From assembly GCF_009937955.1 (NCBI RefSeq), contig NZ_AP018439.1:1798001-1862000 (forward strand): 64,000 nt of DNA, in the 5' to 3' direction. Numbering within the stretch: the stretch's first letter is position 1; every line of letters begins with the position of its first letter. Shown piece by piece: positions 20,538 to 30,591 of this stretch. A program made the translations under genes and the position numbers. Below the pieces are notes generated by a model, which saw only the letters and a program-made list of their open reading frames with translations, was not told the DNA's origin and made no database searches. The stretch comes from Undibacterium sp. KW1. Lineage in GTDB: Bacteria > Pseudomonadota > Gammaproteobacteria > Burkholderiales > Burkholderiaceae_D.

Positions 20538-20645
20538 CCCTTGCATTTATTACCCATAATTTGCATTCAGGCCAGGAAAAAGATTGAACCGTATTTTTTG
20601 ACTACATTGACACATATTATTTTTTAAGAATTCTCAGGAGAAAAC

Positions 20646-21707
20646 ATGCAACGCACCGATGATTTACGCATACGCGAAATGAAGGAACTGGTTCCACCCT
20701 CACATTTAATACGTGAGTTTGCCTGTTCCGAAAAAGCGTCGGAAACCGCAGCCAATGCCCGTACCGCCCTGCATCGCATCCTGCATGGTCAGGATGACAG
20801 ATTGATGGTCGTGATCGGCCCTTGCTCCATTCATGACACCAAGGCCGCGATGGAATATGCACAGCGCCTGGCAGAAGAACGCCCGCGCTTTGCCGGTGAG
20901 CTGGAAATTATCATGCGCGTGTATTTTGAAAAACCGCGCACCACGGTAGGCTGGAAAGGACTTATCAATGATCCTTACCTCGACAACAGCTTCCGCATCA
21001 ATGATGGATTGCGCATAGCCCGTGAATTGCTGCTGAACATCAATGAACTCGGCCTGCCTGCCGGTACTGAATACCTCGACGTCATCAGCCCACAATACAT
21101 CGCTGACCTGATCAGTTGGGGTGCGATTGGTGCCCGCACGACTGAATCACAAGTTCACAGGGAACTGGCATCCGGCTTGTCCTGTCCGGTAGGTTTCAAG
21201 AATGGTACAGACGGTAATGTCAAAATCGCGGTCGATGCGATCAAAGCTTCATCCCAGCCTCACCATTTTTTGTCGGTGACCAAGGGCGGCCATTCTGCCA
21301 TCGTATCGACCAATGGCAATGAAGATTGCCACATCATCCTGCGCGGTGGCAAAGCACCTAACTACGATGCTGCCAGTGTCGATGCTGCCTGCAAGGACAT
21401 CGCCAATGCGGGCCTGGCATCCCGTTTGATGATAGATGCATCGCATGCCAACAGCTCAAAGAATCCTGCTAACCAGATACCAGTCTGTGCAGATATCGGC
21501 AAACAAATTGCAGATGGCGACACCCGCATTGTCGGTGTCATGATCGAATCCCATCTGGTTGCTGGTCGCCAGGATCTGGTGCCCGGTAAGGAACTTGTCT
21601 ATGGTCAGTCAGTGACGGATGGCTGCATAGATTGGGAATCCAGCATCAAGGTGCTGGAAGGTTTGGCAGAATCTGTCAAGCAAAGGCGGTTGAAGCAGGC
21701 TTATTGA
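20646..21707 (+). CDS. aroG: 3-deoxy-7-phosphoheptulonate synthase, class I (AroF/G/H type)
   Basis: 353 residues, typical for the AroG-type DAHP synthase, which joins phosphoenolpyruvate and erythrose 4-phosphate in the first step of the shikimate pathway. Visible signatures: IGPCSIHD (PEP site, about residues 58-65), KPRTTVGWKGL, GARTTESQVHRELASGL, KNGTDG, and metal/phosphate site residues in IDASHANSSKNP. The feedback specificity (Phe, Tyr or Trp) cannot be told from reading. ATG 20646 is preceded by TCAGGAGAAAAC, a good ribosome site. Confidence 0.95.
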   Translation: MQRTDDLRIREMKELVPPSHLIREFACSEKASETAANARTALHRILHGQDDRLMVVIGPCSIHDTKAAMEYAQRLAEERPRFAGELEIIMRVYFEKPRTTVGWKGLINDPYLDNSFRINDGLRIARELLLNINELGLPAGTEYLDVISPQYIADLISWGAIGARTTESQVHRELASGLSCPVGFKNGTDGNVKIAVDAIKASSQPHHFLSVTKGGHSAIVSTNGNEDCHIILRGGKAPNYDAASVDAACKDIANAGLASRLMIDASHANSSKNPANQIPVCADIGKQIADGDTRIVGVMIESHLVAGRQDLVPGKELVYGQSVTDGCIDWESSIKVLEGLAESVKQRRLKQAY

Positions 21708-21760
21708 AGTAATTTCCATAAAGTACAACCAGAAACTCATGACGGCATCTGTAAGCTGTC

Positions 21761-22569
21761 ATGAGTATGGATTTGCTGAACTTTGCTATTGAATCGATGC
21801 AAACTTTGCCCACAAAATTGATCGTCTCGGCAAAAATGCCTGGTCAGCTGGATCATGAACAAAGATTGATGGCCGATTATGCGGCCGGTCTTGGCATAGC
21901 TGTTGAGACTGCATCGGAAAAAATGATGGAACGTGGCAAAGTGCCACTTTCGCACGACATGCTGGTGATGGGAACCGTGCCGTTTGTGCATCATGCCCTG
22001 CGTTTGCTCGGAGCGCAGTTGCCCCAGCATACGCCATACCCTGAAGTATTGAAACCATGGCTTTACAGAAAAGTATGGCAAGAAAAGAGCTTGAGACGTG
22101 TGCTGGATCGCTTGCAGAATGGTGGCCCACGTTTGTTCATCAAACCAGTTTCAGGCTGGAAGCGATTTACTGGTTTCGTTCCTGATTTTGCGGATGATTA
22201 CCGGTTCAATGGAGTTTCGAAAAGCATGCCAGTCTGGGTTTCAGAACCAGTTACTTTTGTGAGTGAATGGCGGGTGTATGTTTTGCATGGGGAAATTCAG
22301 GATATTAAACTCTGTGATCACGGCGGCGATGCACAGGTGACACCAGACTTGAATGAGATAGGGAAGGCACTGCAACTTTACTGGATGCGCATATTGCACC
22401 AAGTGGTTTTGTAATTGATTTTGGTGTTACTGCACAAGGTTATACCGCTCTCATAGAAATGAATGACGGTTTTTCATTTGGCGCTTATGACGGACTTTCT
22501 GCAAAAATATACTGGGATATCACCTGGGCAAGATGGCAGGATATTTTTCCCTTCGTGACATGCAAATAG
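21761..22569 (+). pseudogene. ATP-grasp domain protein (DUF4343-like), interrupted by a 1-base deletion
   Basis: The first frame gives 217 residues ending in an abrupt LQLYWMRILHQVVL. In frame 1 from about 22378 the sequence continues as LLDAHIAPSGFVIDFGVT... EMNDGFSFGAYDG and ends at TAG 22567-22569, the usual end of ATP-grasp domains (acidic metal ligand in IEMNDG). One missing base near 22372-22380 (in AA or TTT) rejoins them into about 269 residues. The family is an uncharacterised ATP-grasp group; substrate unknown. The ATG at 21761 has no strong ribosome site. True decay and sequencing error cannot be separated here. Confidence 0.7.
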
Positions 22570-22642
22570 CGCGCACAAAATTTATCCGGTAAGACGCAAG
22601 TGAGCTCTATGGCAATCAATCATACACAAGGCTCAGTCAAAC

Positions 22643-23293
22643 TCAATACCGCTTGGTCAACGTCATCTGATCGCCTTCGCGGCGCATTTCCATGCGGTTC
22701 AGGAAAGACATGCCCAGTAAGGGTGTGGACAGGCCTTGTTCTATGATGGACGCTTCGACTTGGTACAATTCCACATCACCAATTTTGACTGTATCCAGTT
22801 TGACTAGATAAGTGGGCACTACGCCGCCTGCAGTACTTGCGCTACCTGGCCTGCCTTGCCTGTAATTAATGCCTAGCCTGACTGCATCTGCTGCTGGCAA
22901 GGCTATCAGGCTGGCACCTGTGTCCACCAGCATATTGATGCTGACACCATTAATCATTGCTGGTGCCGTGAAATGGCCGCGATCACCTGCCTTCAAGACA
23001 ACGCTGCTACCACTGCTTGGTGCCGAACGATGCACAGTTTGCCCCATCGTCAGTAACTTGCGCTTGCCATTGATCATGACAGTGGCTGACTCACGGTCGG
23101 CGTCAATGAGCTTGACGTCGCTGGCAATATTGCTACCGACATTGTAAGTTTTGGGTGGTGCACCATCTACCACCAATATGGCTTTGCCCGGAAATAAACC
23201 GACCACGCCTATGTCGGTGGCATGCGCCACAGCAACACAGCCTAACAGGTACACGGTACTTAAAAGTTTCAGTTTTTTCACAGGCAGGCGCAT
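22643..23293 (-). CDS. Secreted retropepsin-like aspartic protease
   Basis: 216 residues. An N-terminal signal/anchor (KKLKLLSTVYLLGCVAVAHA) precedes an SH3-like region, then a retropepsin domain with catalytic motif LVDTGASLIALP at about residues 126-137 and the hydrophobic LLGMSFLNRM near the end, as in the clan AA TIGR02281-type family. Such proteins are membrane-tethered periplasmic proteases of unknown substrate. I chose ATG 23293 rather than TTG 23302. It starts 5 bp after the yajQ stop, so the two are co-transcribed. Confidence 0.85.
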   Translation of the reverse strand: MRLPVKKLKLLSTVYLLGCVAVAHATDIGVVGLFPGKAILVVDGAPPKTYNVGSNIASDVKLIDADRESATVMINGKRKLLTMGQTVHRSAPSSGSSVVLKAGDRGHFTAPAMINGVSINMLVDTGASLIALPAADAVRLGINYRQGRPGSASTAGGVVPTYLVKLDTVKIGDVELYQVEASIIEQGLSTPLLGMSFLNRMEMRREGDQMTLTKRY

Positions 23294-23298
23294 GCTGA

Positions 23299-23784
23299 TC
23301 AATCGCGGAAGTTATTGAATTCCAAAGGCAGGTCCTTGATTTCCTTGCGCAGCATTGCCATGGCTGCTTGCAGGTCATCACGCTTGGCACCCGTCACACG
23401 CACAGCGTCACCCTGTATGCTGCCTTGCACTTTCAGTTTGCTCTCTTTGATCGCCTTGACGATTTTCTTGGCATCTTCGGTTTCTATGCCGTTTTTCACC
23501 TTGATGCCTTGCTTGACTTTATCACCGCCGATTTTTTCTATCTTGCCCATGTCGAGAAAGCGTACATCGACATTGCGCTTGGCCAGGGTCATGGTCAATT
23601 CTGTACGAACCTGATCGAGATGGAATTCAGAATCGCCGTAAATAGTCAGTTCACGGTCTTTTTGTTCAACTTTGGCGCTGCTGCCTTTGAGGTCGAAGCG
23701 ATTGGTGACTACCTTATTGGTCTGGTCTATGGCATTCTTGACATCAACCATATTGGCTTCAGAGACGGTATCGAAAGAGGGCAT
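23299..23784 (-). CDS. yajQ: YajQ family nucleotide/c-di-GMP-binding protein
   Basis: 161 residues, the normal YajQ length. The start [21 protein letters not shown] and the end [11 protein letters not shown] are family hallmarks. YajQ-type proteins bind nucleotides; in Xanthomonas and Pseudomonas a homologue binds c-di-GMP and works with a LysR regulator. ATG 23784 follows AAGGAAGC. A longer frame from 23853 adds 23 residues without support. In a genome with a PilZ-bearing cellulose synthase nearby, a c-di-GMP role is possible but only inferred. Confidence 0.95.
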   Translation of the reverse strand: MPSFDTVSEANMVDVKNAIDQTNKVVTNRFDLKGSSAKVEQKDRELTIYGDSEFHLDQVRTELTMTLAKRNVDVRFLDMGKIEKIGGDKVKQGIKVKNGIETEDAKKIVKAIKESKLKVQGSIQGDAVRVTGAKRDDLQAAMAMLRKEIKDLPLEFNNFRD

Positions 23785-23872
23785 CTTGCTTCCTTGCTTA
23801 AAATAATGAATTAAACGCCATTTTAGCAAATGCAGGCAGGCATGAGAGAGCAAAGGCTATAATTTGGGTCTT

Positions 23873-24900
23873 ATGACGAATTTACTCACATTTTCAGCAG
23901 ATTATTCTCTGCAAAACCTCAATACCTTTGGCATTGCCGCCTGCGCCAGCCAGTTTTTGCGTATAGAGCAACTGGCGCAACTGCAAGCCATCTTTGCTGA
24001 TGCCGAACTAAAAACCTTACCGCGCCTGATACTTGGGGGGGCAGTAATCTTGTTTTGTCTGATTACGTCAATGCGCTGGTCTTGCAGATGTGCATGAAGG
24101 GCAGGCAAATTCTGTCTGAAGACGACAACTATGTGTATGTGCAGGCTGCCGCAGGCGAGAACTGGCATGAATTTGTGCTGTGGACACTGGAACAAGGTTT
24201 GAGCGGGCTGGAAAACCTGTCACTGATACCCGGCACCGTGGGTGCGGCACCCATACAGAATATAGGAGCTTATGGTATCGAAATCCAGGAAGTCTTCAGC
24301 AGTCTGAGCGCCTTTGATTTTGTCACTGGCCAGTTGGTGGAAATCGACAAGGCTGCATGCCGCTTTGCCTATCGCGACAGTATTTTCAAGCAGGAATATA
24401 AAGACCGCATGGTCATACTCAGTGTGCGCTTTGCCTTGCCCAAGCGCTGGCAGGCAAGGTTGGGTTATGCCGATGTCTCGCAGTATTTAAACCAGCACCA
24501 GATTACCGAGCCCAGCGCCAGAGATATCAGTGATGCTGTCATTGCCATACGCCAGGCAAAATTGCCAGATCCAGCCCAGATAGGCAATGCAGGCAGTTTT
24601 TTCAAAAACCCGATAGTCCCCGCGAGTTTGCGCAACAGCTTGCTGGCTGCCTATCCCGGACTGGTCAGCTATCAGCAAGATAGTGGTGACTACAAGCTGG
24701 CAGCTGGCTGGCTGATCGATCAGTGTGGCTGGAAGGGCAGGCAGATGGGCAAGGCAGGCGTCTATGAAAAACAGGCACTGGTGCTGGTTAATCATGGCGG
24801 TGCCAGCGGGGCAGAGGTAAGAGCGTTGGCGCAGGCAGTGCAGGCGGATGTGATGGGCAAGTTTGGCGTGTTATTGGAAGTTGAGCCAGTGTTTTTCTGA
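23873..24900 (+). pseudogene. murB: UDP-N-acetylenolpyruvoylglucosamine reductase MurB, interrupted by a 1-base deletion
   Basis: Frame 2 encodes the N-terminus (DYSLQNLNTFGIAA, then LPRLILGG) and frame 1 continues with SDYVNALVLQM... LIPGTVGAAPIQNIGAYG (FAD binding), RDSIFK, and GNAGSFFKNP to the stop at 24898-24900. Adding one G to the G7 run at 24035-24041 gives LGGGSNLVLSDY and a 342-residue protein, the same length as E. coli MurB. MurB makes UDP-MurNAc for peptidoglycan and is normally essential, so a sequencing deletion is the likeliest cause. No second murB is in the window. Confidence 0.9.
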
Positions 24901-24976
24901 GGCGTTTATTCGTCGCTACAGGTTTTACTACAAGGCTGTGAATATCATCTTCGAGTATTTTTTAACAGGTAATTGA

Positions 24977-26506
24977 ATGACGGAATTTTTAACAGCAAAT
25001 AGTGCGGCACACAGCTCTGAACCAGAGGGGGAAGTGTTGCCCCTGGCACCAGCTACAACAGACACGCAGGACCCTGGCGACAATCATGCTACCTCCCTGC
25101 GTCGTTTGTTGGCAGAGGCCATGCGCGTGAGTATTTGCTTAAAACCGAGGTGGCAGGGACTGCCAGCATCACCCTGGCTGATCGCGCTATTGATGTTCTT
25201 TTACCTGGGCTGCCACATAGGCCTGCAGCGCCTCATGTTCGTTGGCGCTGCCCGGTTTTATTGGCAAGTTCTGGCTTCAGGCTGGTTGGAATTCGCTGCT
25301 CTTGCCTGGGGATGTTACTGCTTGCGGCCAGTGCGTATACAAACGCAGGGAAACGATGCAACTTCTGACAGCAGGGCACCGGATGCGGCGCATTTTTTTG
25401 TGCTGGCACTTGCTCAAATGCTGGTATTGAATGTTGTCATCTGCACTATCGGCGCCTTACTCATACATGTGGGTTGGTATGATCTGTCAAAATTATCCAT
25501 GCGCATGCAATGGCTGGTCTATCTTGTGCCACCGGTCGTAGTTTTGTTTATTCAGTGCTTGTTCTTCTGGCGCGCCAGTGACAGGCGCGTACTTGCCATG
25601 CTGTCTGTCATCATCGCCATGGCAGCGGCTGGTGCTTTGGGTATCAGCACCAATGCAACACAATTCTGGTATCCGGTCCAGGAAAAGACAGAAAAAAATG
25701 AGGAAGATACAGAGATCAAGTCCCCCGAAATTACCCAGGAAATATTCGAGGAGCAAGCGCTTTTGCTGAACCAAAAACTCGAGGCACTGCAAGCACACAG
25801 ACCAGGCATCATAGACTTGTACAGCCTCAGTTTTGCACCTTATGGTGAAGAGAATGTCTTCCTGAATGAGACCAGCATGGTCACGCAAGTGATGGCGAAA
25901 CGTTTTGATGCAGAGGGGCGCAGTCTGCAACTGGTGAATAATCCGGGAACCATCCATAGCCTGCCCTGGGCTACACCCCTGAATCTGCAGCGCGCCATAC
26001 AGCAGTTGGCAAAACGCATGGATGTCAATGAAGACATCCTGTTCTTGCACATGTCTTCACATGGTGCCAGTGATGGAGAGTTATCAGCCGGGATGTGGCC
26101 GCTCAGCGTGAAGTCGGTTACGCCAGAAGACTTGAAAAAATGGCTGGATGAGGCGGGTATCAAATACCGCGTGATTTCAATTTCAGCTTGCTTTGCCGGT
26201 AACTGGGTGGCACCTTTGTCGGATGCGAAATCCCTGGTCATGACAGCATCAGACGCCGATCATACTTCCTACGGTTGCGGCAGTAAATCTGATCTGACCT
26301 TCTTTGGCCGTGCCATGTATGACGAGCAGTTGCGTAACAAGACACTGTCTTTTGAAGCTGCACATGCAGCAGCAAGACCCATCATCAAGCAGCGTGAAGA
26401 AGAGGCAGGCAAGAGCGACGGTTATTCCAATCCGCAAATTGCAGTTGGTGAAGAAATACGCGGGCGTCTGAAGTTACTGGAGCAACGCTTGGAGGCGCAA
26501 AAATAA
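24977..26506 (+). CDS. Membrane protein with C-terminal peptidase C13 (legumain-like) domain
   Basis: 509 residues. About four predicted membrane helices (residues 60-230: LIALLMFFYLG, FFVLALAQMLVLNVVICTI, WLVYLVPPVVVLFIQCLFFW, MLSVIIAMAAAGALGI) precede a caspase-fold domain with a His in FLHMSSHGA (about residue 358) and the nucleophile Cys in VISISACFAGNW (about 399), the catalytic dyad of clan CD family C13. An acidic linker lies between. Bacterial C13 proteins are poorly studied; substrate and topology are unknown. It is followed by 169 bp with no recognisable feature. The start at 24977 follows ACAGGTAATTG. Confidence 0.82.
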   Translation: MTEFLTANSAAHSSEPEGEVLPLAPATTDTQDPGDNHATSLRRLLAEAMRVSICLKPRWQGLPASPWLIALLMFFYLGCHIGLQRLMFVGAARFYWQVLASGWLEFAALAWGCYCLRPVRIQTQGNDATSDSRAPDAAHFFVLALAQMLVLNVVICTIGALLIHVGWYDLSKLSMRMQWLVYLVPPVVVLFIQCLFFWRASDRRVLAMLSVIIAMAAAGALGISTNATQFWYPVQEKTEKNEEDTEIKSPEITQEIFEEQALLLNQKLEALQAHRPGIIDLYSLSFAPYGEENVFLNETSMVTQVMAKRFDAEGRSLQLVNNPGTIHSLPWATPLNLQRAIQQLAKRMDVNEDILFLHMSSHGASDGELSAGMWPLSVKSVTPEDLKKWLDEAGIKYRVISISACFAGNWVAPLSDAKSLVMTASDADHTSYGCGSKSDLTFFGRAMYDEQLRNKTLSFEAAHAAARPIIKQREEEAGKSDGYSNPQIAVGEEIRGRLKLLEQRLEAQK

Positions 26507-26675
26507 CGCAGGCTGACGCTGATACTGTTTTGTGATCAGCACCATGGCTATGGTGCTGATTTAAGCTTAGTTTGAGTTTACGCGTTTTGAAAATCTCAAA
26601 AGCAGGATTGTAGTCAGTCGTGGTCTTGAGCTTGTTTCAATTGCTCACCTTGATTGCTTATTTCAATTGCTGTCC

Positions 26676-27683
26676 TCAATTGTTGCCTCGTATGCGCATC
26701 ACGCGTTCGCTGCCGGAGGGGTGGCTGGAAATGTAAGGTGATACGCCAGGTGCCAGGGCTTCGAGCTTTTCAAACGCCGCTGCCAGGTGTTCACGGGCTA
26801 TGCCATTCGCATCCATCATTTGCATGGCGTAGTCATCCGCTTCAGTTTCAGCATCACGCGAATATTTCATATCCAGCATCAGGGTCGGTATATTGGCAAT
26901 CACTGCTGACACATCACCAAACAGCAAAGTAGCGACGGCACCTACTGCAGAACTTTGTATGATACGGCGTGTCATGTGCCGCTCGTGCAAATGTCCAAGC
27001 TCGTGGGCCAGCACGCCCATGACCGCATCATCGTCCTTCATCAGAGCAATGATTTCATCGGTGACGATGATGTCGCCAGATGGCAGGGCAAAGGCATTTG
27101 GGCCTATGGCACTTTTACGAAACACCAGTTGATATTTAGGGCTGCCTTCACGTGGTGGGCGCAAGCGCTGGAAGCGTTCACGCAATTCTGCCTGTTTGGC
27201 TGCGGGTAGTTTTGAAGGCTGGAATATATGCTTGTCCAAAAATTCCAGCACCCCTTCACCCAGCTTGCGCTCTACCGATACCGGGGTAGAAAACGCCGCC
27301 ACCTTGGCTACCGCAGGCAAGCCATAGAGGTAACCCAGGGTCAGGGTGATGATGACAGCGGCGAGAGCTGCCAGCGTGCCTGTCCAGCTCTGCTGCAATT
27401 GAACCACGGCAGAATCCTGGTAGCCAGTACTGTCAAGTATGGCATTGAAGCTGGCATGATCATTGATTTCCAGGTAGGCACCATCGCTGAAGGTGACCTT
27501 GCGCGGGGCATGCCGGGTGCGCTCAGATACCCGCAATTCTGACAGCGGGCAACTGCGTATAACGGATGCGTGCAGTGTATTGCTGGCTTCCCATACCTGG
27601 GCGATATCGCCCTGCACCGAAAACTCAACCTGGTGCAGGCGCGAGGTTTTGCCATCAAAATAGATGGCGGCAACTTTGTTCAT
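26676..27683 (-). CDS. M48 family zinc metallopeptidase
   Basis: 335 residues with an N-terminal domain of unknown type (about residues 1-95), one membrane helix (WTGTLAALAAVIITLTLGYLYG, about 100-122) and an M48 protease domain with HELGHLHERH at about residues 226-235 and the downstream metal ligand in SRDAETEADDYA. M48 membrane proteases (HtpX/Oma1-like) degrade damaged proteins. The start overlaps the stop of the DUF898 gene by 4 bp (ATGA), an arrangement seen often for this DUF898-M48 pair, so a shared membrane function is likely. Confidence 0.9.
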   Translation of the reverse strand: MNKVAAIYFDGKTSRLHQVEFSVQGDIAQVWEASNTLHASVIRSCPLSELRVSERTRHAPRKVTFSDGAYLEINDHASFNAILDSTGYQDSAVVQLQQSWTGTLAALAAVIITLTLGYLYGLPAVAKVAAFSTPVSVERKLGEGVLEFLDKHIFQPSKLPAAKQAELRERFQRLRPPREGSPKYQLVFRKSAIGPNAFALPSGDIIVTDEIIALMKDDDAVMGVLAHELGHLHERHMTRRIIQSSAVGAVATLLFGDVSAVIANIPTLMLDMKYSRDAETEADDYAMQMMDANGIAREHLAAAFEKLEALAPGVSPYISSHPSGSERVMRIRGNN

Positions 27684-28762
27684 AGAGATAAATCAAAATC
27701 CAGTAAATCAGCCATGCCTTCGCCAGTCGCATTGACTTGTTCTTGTGTTTCAGCGATGAAGTCATCCAGGCTGCCATTGACTTCCAGTTGCAGGCTTTCA
27801 ACTCGATAGCGCAGGGAACGAATTTGTGCAAACGGGATAAACAGACCCAGGGTACAAACAATACCAAGTATATTGGTAACGGCAATGAAAGTCATGCGAC
27901 CCCATTGCAGATTGTTCTTGAACTGGTGATCACCGAGTTTGGTATGGTTCCAGATCAGGTTTTGCAGCAAGGTCAGGAAGATGGGGTAGATCGCAAACAT
28001 CCACATATAGAGTACGAAGATGAACAGGCCAAGTGAGGCTGCCGCAGCAACATCAAATGTGGCACCACGGCTGCCAGCAAACAATGCCATTACCGTACCG
28101 CCAAAAACTACACTAATAACAATAATGCCAGCCAGCATTATCCCTATGCCGACCAGGTAAGCCCAGTAAAACTGGCCAGCGCCCGCATTGAAAGAAAAAT
28201 GTGTACTGCCGAAACGGCTTTCGTTGTGCTGGAATCTTTTCAGGCGTTGATGAAAGACGGGTGCCAGCAAATACAAAGTTAAACCTGCCAGCATTGGCCA
28301 CAACAAGAAAGTGCTGTATGCCTGCCCGGCGGTGCCACGGAAGCCAAAACGTATGCCACGGTAGCTGGAGTTATACAGCTTGAATTGCAGGCTCTTCCAG
28401 ACCAGCCAAGGCATGACGGTAACCATCATCAGCATCATGGCAAATCCCAGGCCCACTGAGAATTTGAACGCCAGGTGGTAACCAAATATAAAGACGATAG
28501 CGACGATGCGCCCCTTTAGAATGGCAATGGCATTGCCATGATATTCAAAGCTGCTGCCACCCAGTTGCGTGCTGGAATACAGGTAACGGTTGCGGCGCAC
28601 CTTGGCCCAGGCAGAATAAATACCCAGGGTGATAATACTGAGAAATAGATTAACGATCCATATGCGGAAATATTCGCTGCCACTTCCCTTGAATTCAAGT
28701 TGCAAAGTGCCACTCGATGATTGCTGACTTACTGAAAAGTCATTGTTTTGAAAGTTATCCAT
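27680..28762 (-). CDS. YjgN-like DUF898 membrane protein
   Basis: 360 residues with six to seven hydrophobic segments, for example IWIVNLFLSIITLGIYSAW and IVAIVFIFGYHLAF, and the family hallmark ITLGIYSAWAKVRRNRY. The family is an uncharacterised inner-membrane protein. I chose ATG 28762, with GGGAAA upstream, rather than GTG 28783. It is the first gene of a two-gene operon with the M48 protease. Confidence 0.85.
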   Translation of the reverse strand: MDNFQNNDFSVSQQSSSGTLQLEFKGSGSEYFRIWIVNLFLSIITLGIYSAWAKVRRNRYLYSSTQLGGSSFEYHGNAIAILKGRIVAIVFIFGYHLAFKFSVGLGFAMMLMMVTVMPWLVWKSLQFKLYNSSYRGIRFGFRGTAGQAYSTFLLWPMLAGLTLYLLAPVFHQRLKRFQHNESRFGSTHFSFNAGAGQFYWAYLVGIGIMLAGIIVISVVFGGTVMALFAGSRGATFDVAAAASLGLFIFVLYMWMFAIYPIFLTLLQNLIWNHTKLGDHQFKNNLQWGRMTFIAVTNILGIVCTLGLFIPFAQIRSLRYRVESLQLEVNGSLDDFIAETQEQVNATGEGMADLLDFDLSL

Positions 28763-28914
28763 GCTTGTGTTTTTCCCATGCACTTTAATTTTTTTGGAGC
28801 TTGGACAATCGCATGGAGTTGATATTAAGTCAAGTGCATTAGCGCTTGCGATCTCTCGTCACAGATGCTTTACCGCAAACTGTTGTGGAAAATAAATGGT
28901 TAAAGCAGCATTGG

Positions 28915-29469
28915 CTAATGCAGCTTTTTCCAGGTGGAGATAGCAGTTGTGCCATTGCCGCTAGCGCCGGCGGGTACGCGATAACTAAGCACATCAGCCT
29001 TTAACTCAAATTGTCTTGCCTGCTCACTGCCATCCCAGTTAGAGAAGGATGCATGTTCTATTCTGAAGACCAGCACGTTTCTCTCGGTATCAATGAAGCA
29101 GCGGCCATAGTGTGAGCTGGTATCGAGGGCGGCAGCCCGGTATTCTGCTTCCGTACCTTTGCGTTTGTCGCCTGCGGCAAACTTGGGGCGTTCGGATTTG
29201 TAGATTTGCAGTGAATAGCGGCCAGTGCCATCAATGATGAGCAAGCCTTGCGGATTTGGCCCAAAGGTTTCGCCACGGCTGCCATCGGTGCGAATTTCTG
29301 GTGCAGCCAACAATGTCCAGGTACCTGCCAGGTATTTTTGTGCCTGTTCATTCTTATCGACTTCCTGTTCGGTGAAAGCGCTGGCTGGCAGACACAGGGC
29401 CAGCAGGCAAATCACAGCGATGATGTTGTTCATGGGAGTTTTCAATGAGGTTTTAACTGCGGTTTTCAT
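28915..29469 (-). CDS. Secreted lipocalin-like domain protein
   Basis: 184 residues. The signal peptide (MNNIIAVICLLALCLPASAF after a short basic stretch) is followed by a domain beginning LAGTWTLLAAPE and containing GPNPQGLLIIDGTGRYSLQ, as in the lipocalin-like family (Pfam Lipocalin_5). Such proteins are presumed small-ligand binders of unknown role. I chose ATG 29469, which has AAGGAAAATGAC upstream and lies 1 bp after the stop of the oxidoreductase gene, so the two are co-transcribed. Confidence 0.75.
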   Translation of the reverse strand: MKTAVKTSLKTPMNNIIAVICLLALCLPASAFTEQEVDKNEQAQKYLAGTWTLLAAPEIRTDGSRGETFGPNPQGLLIIDGTGRYSLQIYKSERPKFAAGDKRKGTEAEYRAAALDTSSHYGRCFIDTERNVLVFRIEHASFSNWDGSEQARQFELKADVLSYRVPAGASGNGTTAISTWKKLH

Positions 29470-29470
29470 G

Positions 29471-30463
29471 TCATTTTCCTTGCCATTCATTTTTTGCTGT
29501 CTGACTGACTGCCAGCATTAATTTGCCTGTGGTCTGGCGTGATTCCAGATCTGTATGGGCTATGGCAGCCTGCTCCAGTGGATAAACCTGATGTATGCGC
29601 AAGCGCAATACGCCTTCGCGCAACCAGCCAAGAACCCGTTGGCTACGGTGCTTGAGGCCTTCGGCGTCAGCAATGTGATGGGCGAGGGTGGGGCGGGTGA
29701 AGAGCAGTGAGCCCTGGCGGCACAAGTGCATGGGGTCTATCGGCGGCACATTACCGCTGGACTGGCCAAACAAGACCAGGCTGCCCAAAGGGCGCAAGAC
29801 GGCCATGCTGCCCAGATAGGTAGTCAGGCCGACCGAGTCATAGACCACATGCACACCTTTTTGCTGAGTCAATTCCCTGGTTGCCGCAACAAAGTCAGTT
29901 TCCGTATACAAAATCACGTGATCTGCTCCGGCTGCTTTGGCCAGCTCTGCTTTCTCTTTACTAGATACTGTGCTGATAACGATGGCGCCCTTATGTTTCA
30001 GTACCTGGGTCAGCAATAAACCAACCCCGCCAGCGCCAGCATGTACCAGTACGGTATCGCCAGATTGCACGCGATAACTGGTCTCGGTCAGATATTGTAC
30101 GGTGACGGCTTGCAGCATGGCTGCCGCGGCTTCTTGCGTGCTGACCTCTGCAGGCAACGCGACCAACTTCCATGCTGGAATAGCCAGGTATTCGCCATAA
30201 GAGCCTGGTTGCGACAGCCAGGCCACTCTGGTGCCGGGTGTTAGTTCCGCATTGCCTTCGACCACCGTGCCCGCACCTTCTGCTCCCGGTATGCAGGGCA
30301 GGGTAGCCGGGTTTTGTCCATTGCGTTGATACACATCGGCGTAATTGATGCCGGCGTAATCTACGCGTACCAGGACTTCCCCTTCTTTTGGCGTCGGCCT
30401 TGACAGGTCGCGCACTTCAAGTACTTCTGACCCACCTTGTGAAAAAAATTGTATGGCTCGCAT
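29471..30463 (-). CDS. NADPH:quinone oxidoreductase, zinc-type alcohol dehydrogenase-like (Qor family)
   Basis: 330-residue MDR-superfamily enzyme. N-terminal GroES-like part (DYAGINYADVYQRNG), IPGAEGAGTV, and the Rossmann motif HAGAGGVGLLLTQ at about residues 146-158. It lacks zinc-binding cysteines in the visible sequence, as quinone oxidoreductases do. ATG 30463 is preceded by GCGAGGAAAT. It is divergent from a LysR regulator 128 bp away, which probably controls it. Confidence 0.88.
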   Translation of the reverse strand: MRAIQFFSQGGSEVLEVRDLSRPTPKEGEVLVRVDYAGINYADVYQRNGQNPATLPCIPGAEGAGTVVEGNAELTPGTRVAWLSQPGSYGEYLAIPAWKLVALPAEVSTQEAAAAMLQAVTVQYLTETSYRVQSGDTVLVHAGAGGVGLLLTQVLKHKGAIVISTVSSKEKAELAKAAGADHVILYTETDFVAATRELTQQKGVHVVYDSVGLTTYLGSMAVLRPLGSLVLFGQSSGNVPPIDPMHLCRQGSLLFTRPTLAHHIADAEGLKHRSQRVLGWLREGVLRLRIHQVYPLEQAAIAHTDLESRQTTGKLMLAVSQTAKNEWQGK

Positions 30464-30591
30464 ATTTCCTCGCTTTGCTGTAATCATCAGTTGCTCAGAC
30501 CCTATGTCTGTTTATCTGATGTGCAGCTTAATCAAAACCGGATCGAAAGAAAATTACTGAAAAATTCGCCTGGACTGTGCATAATTGCACC

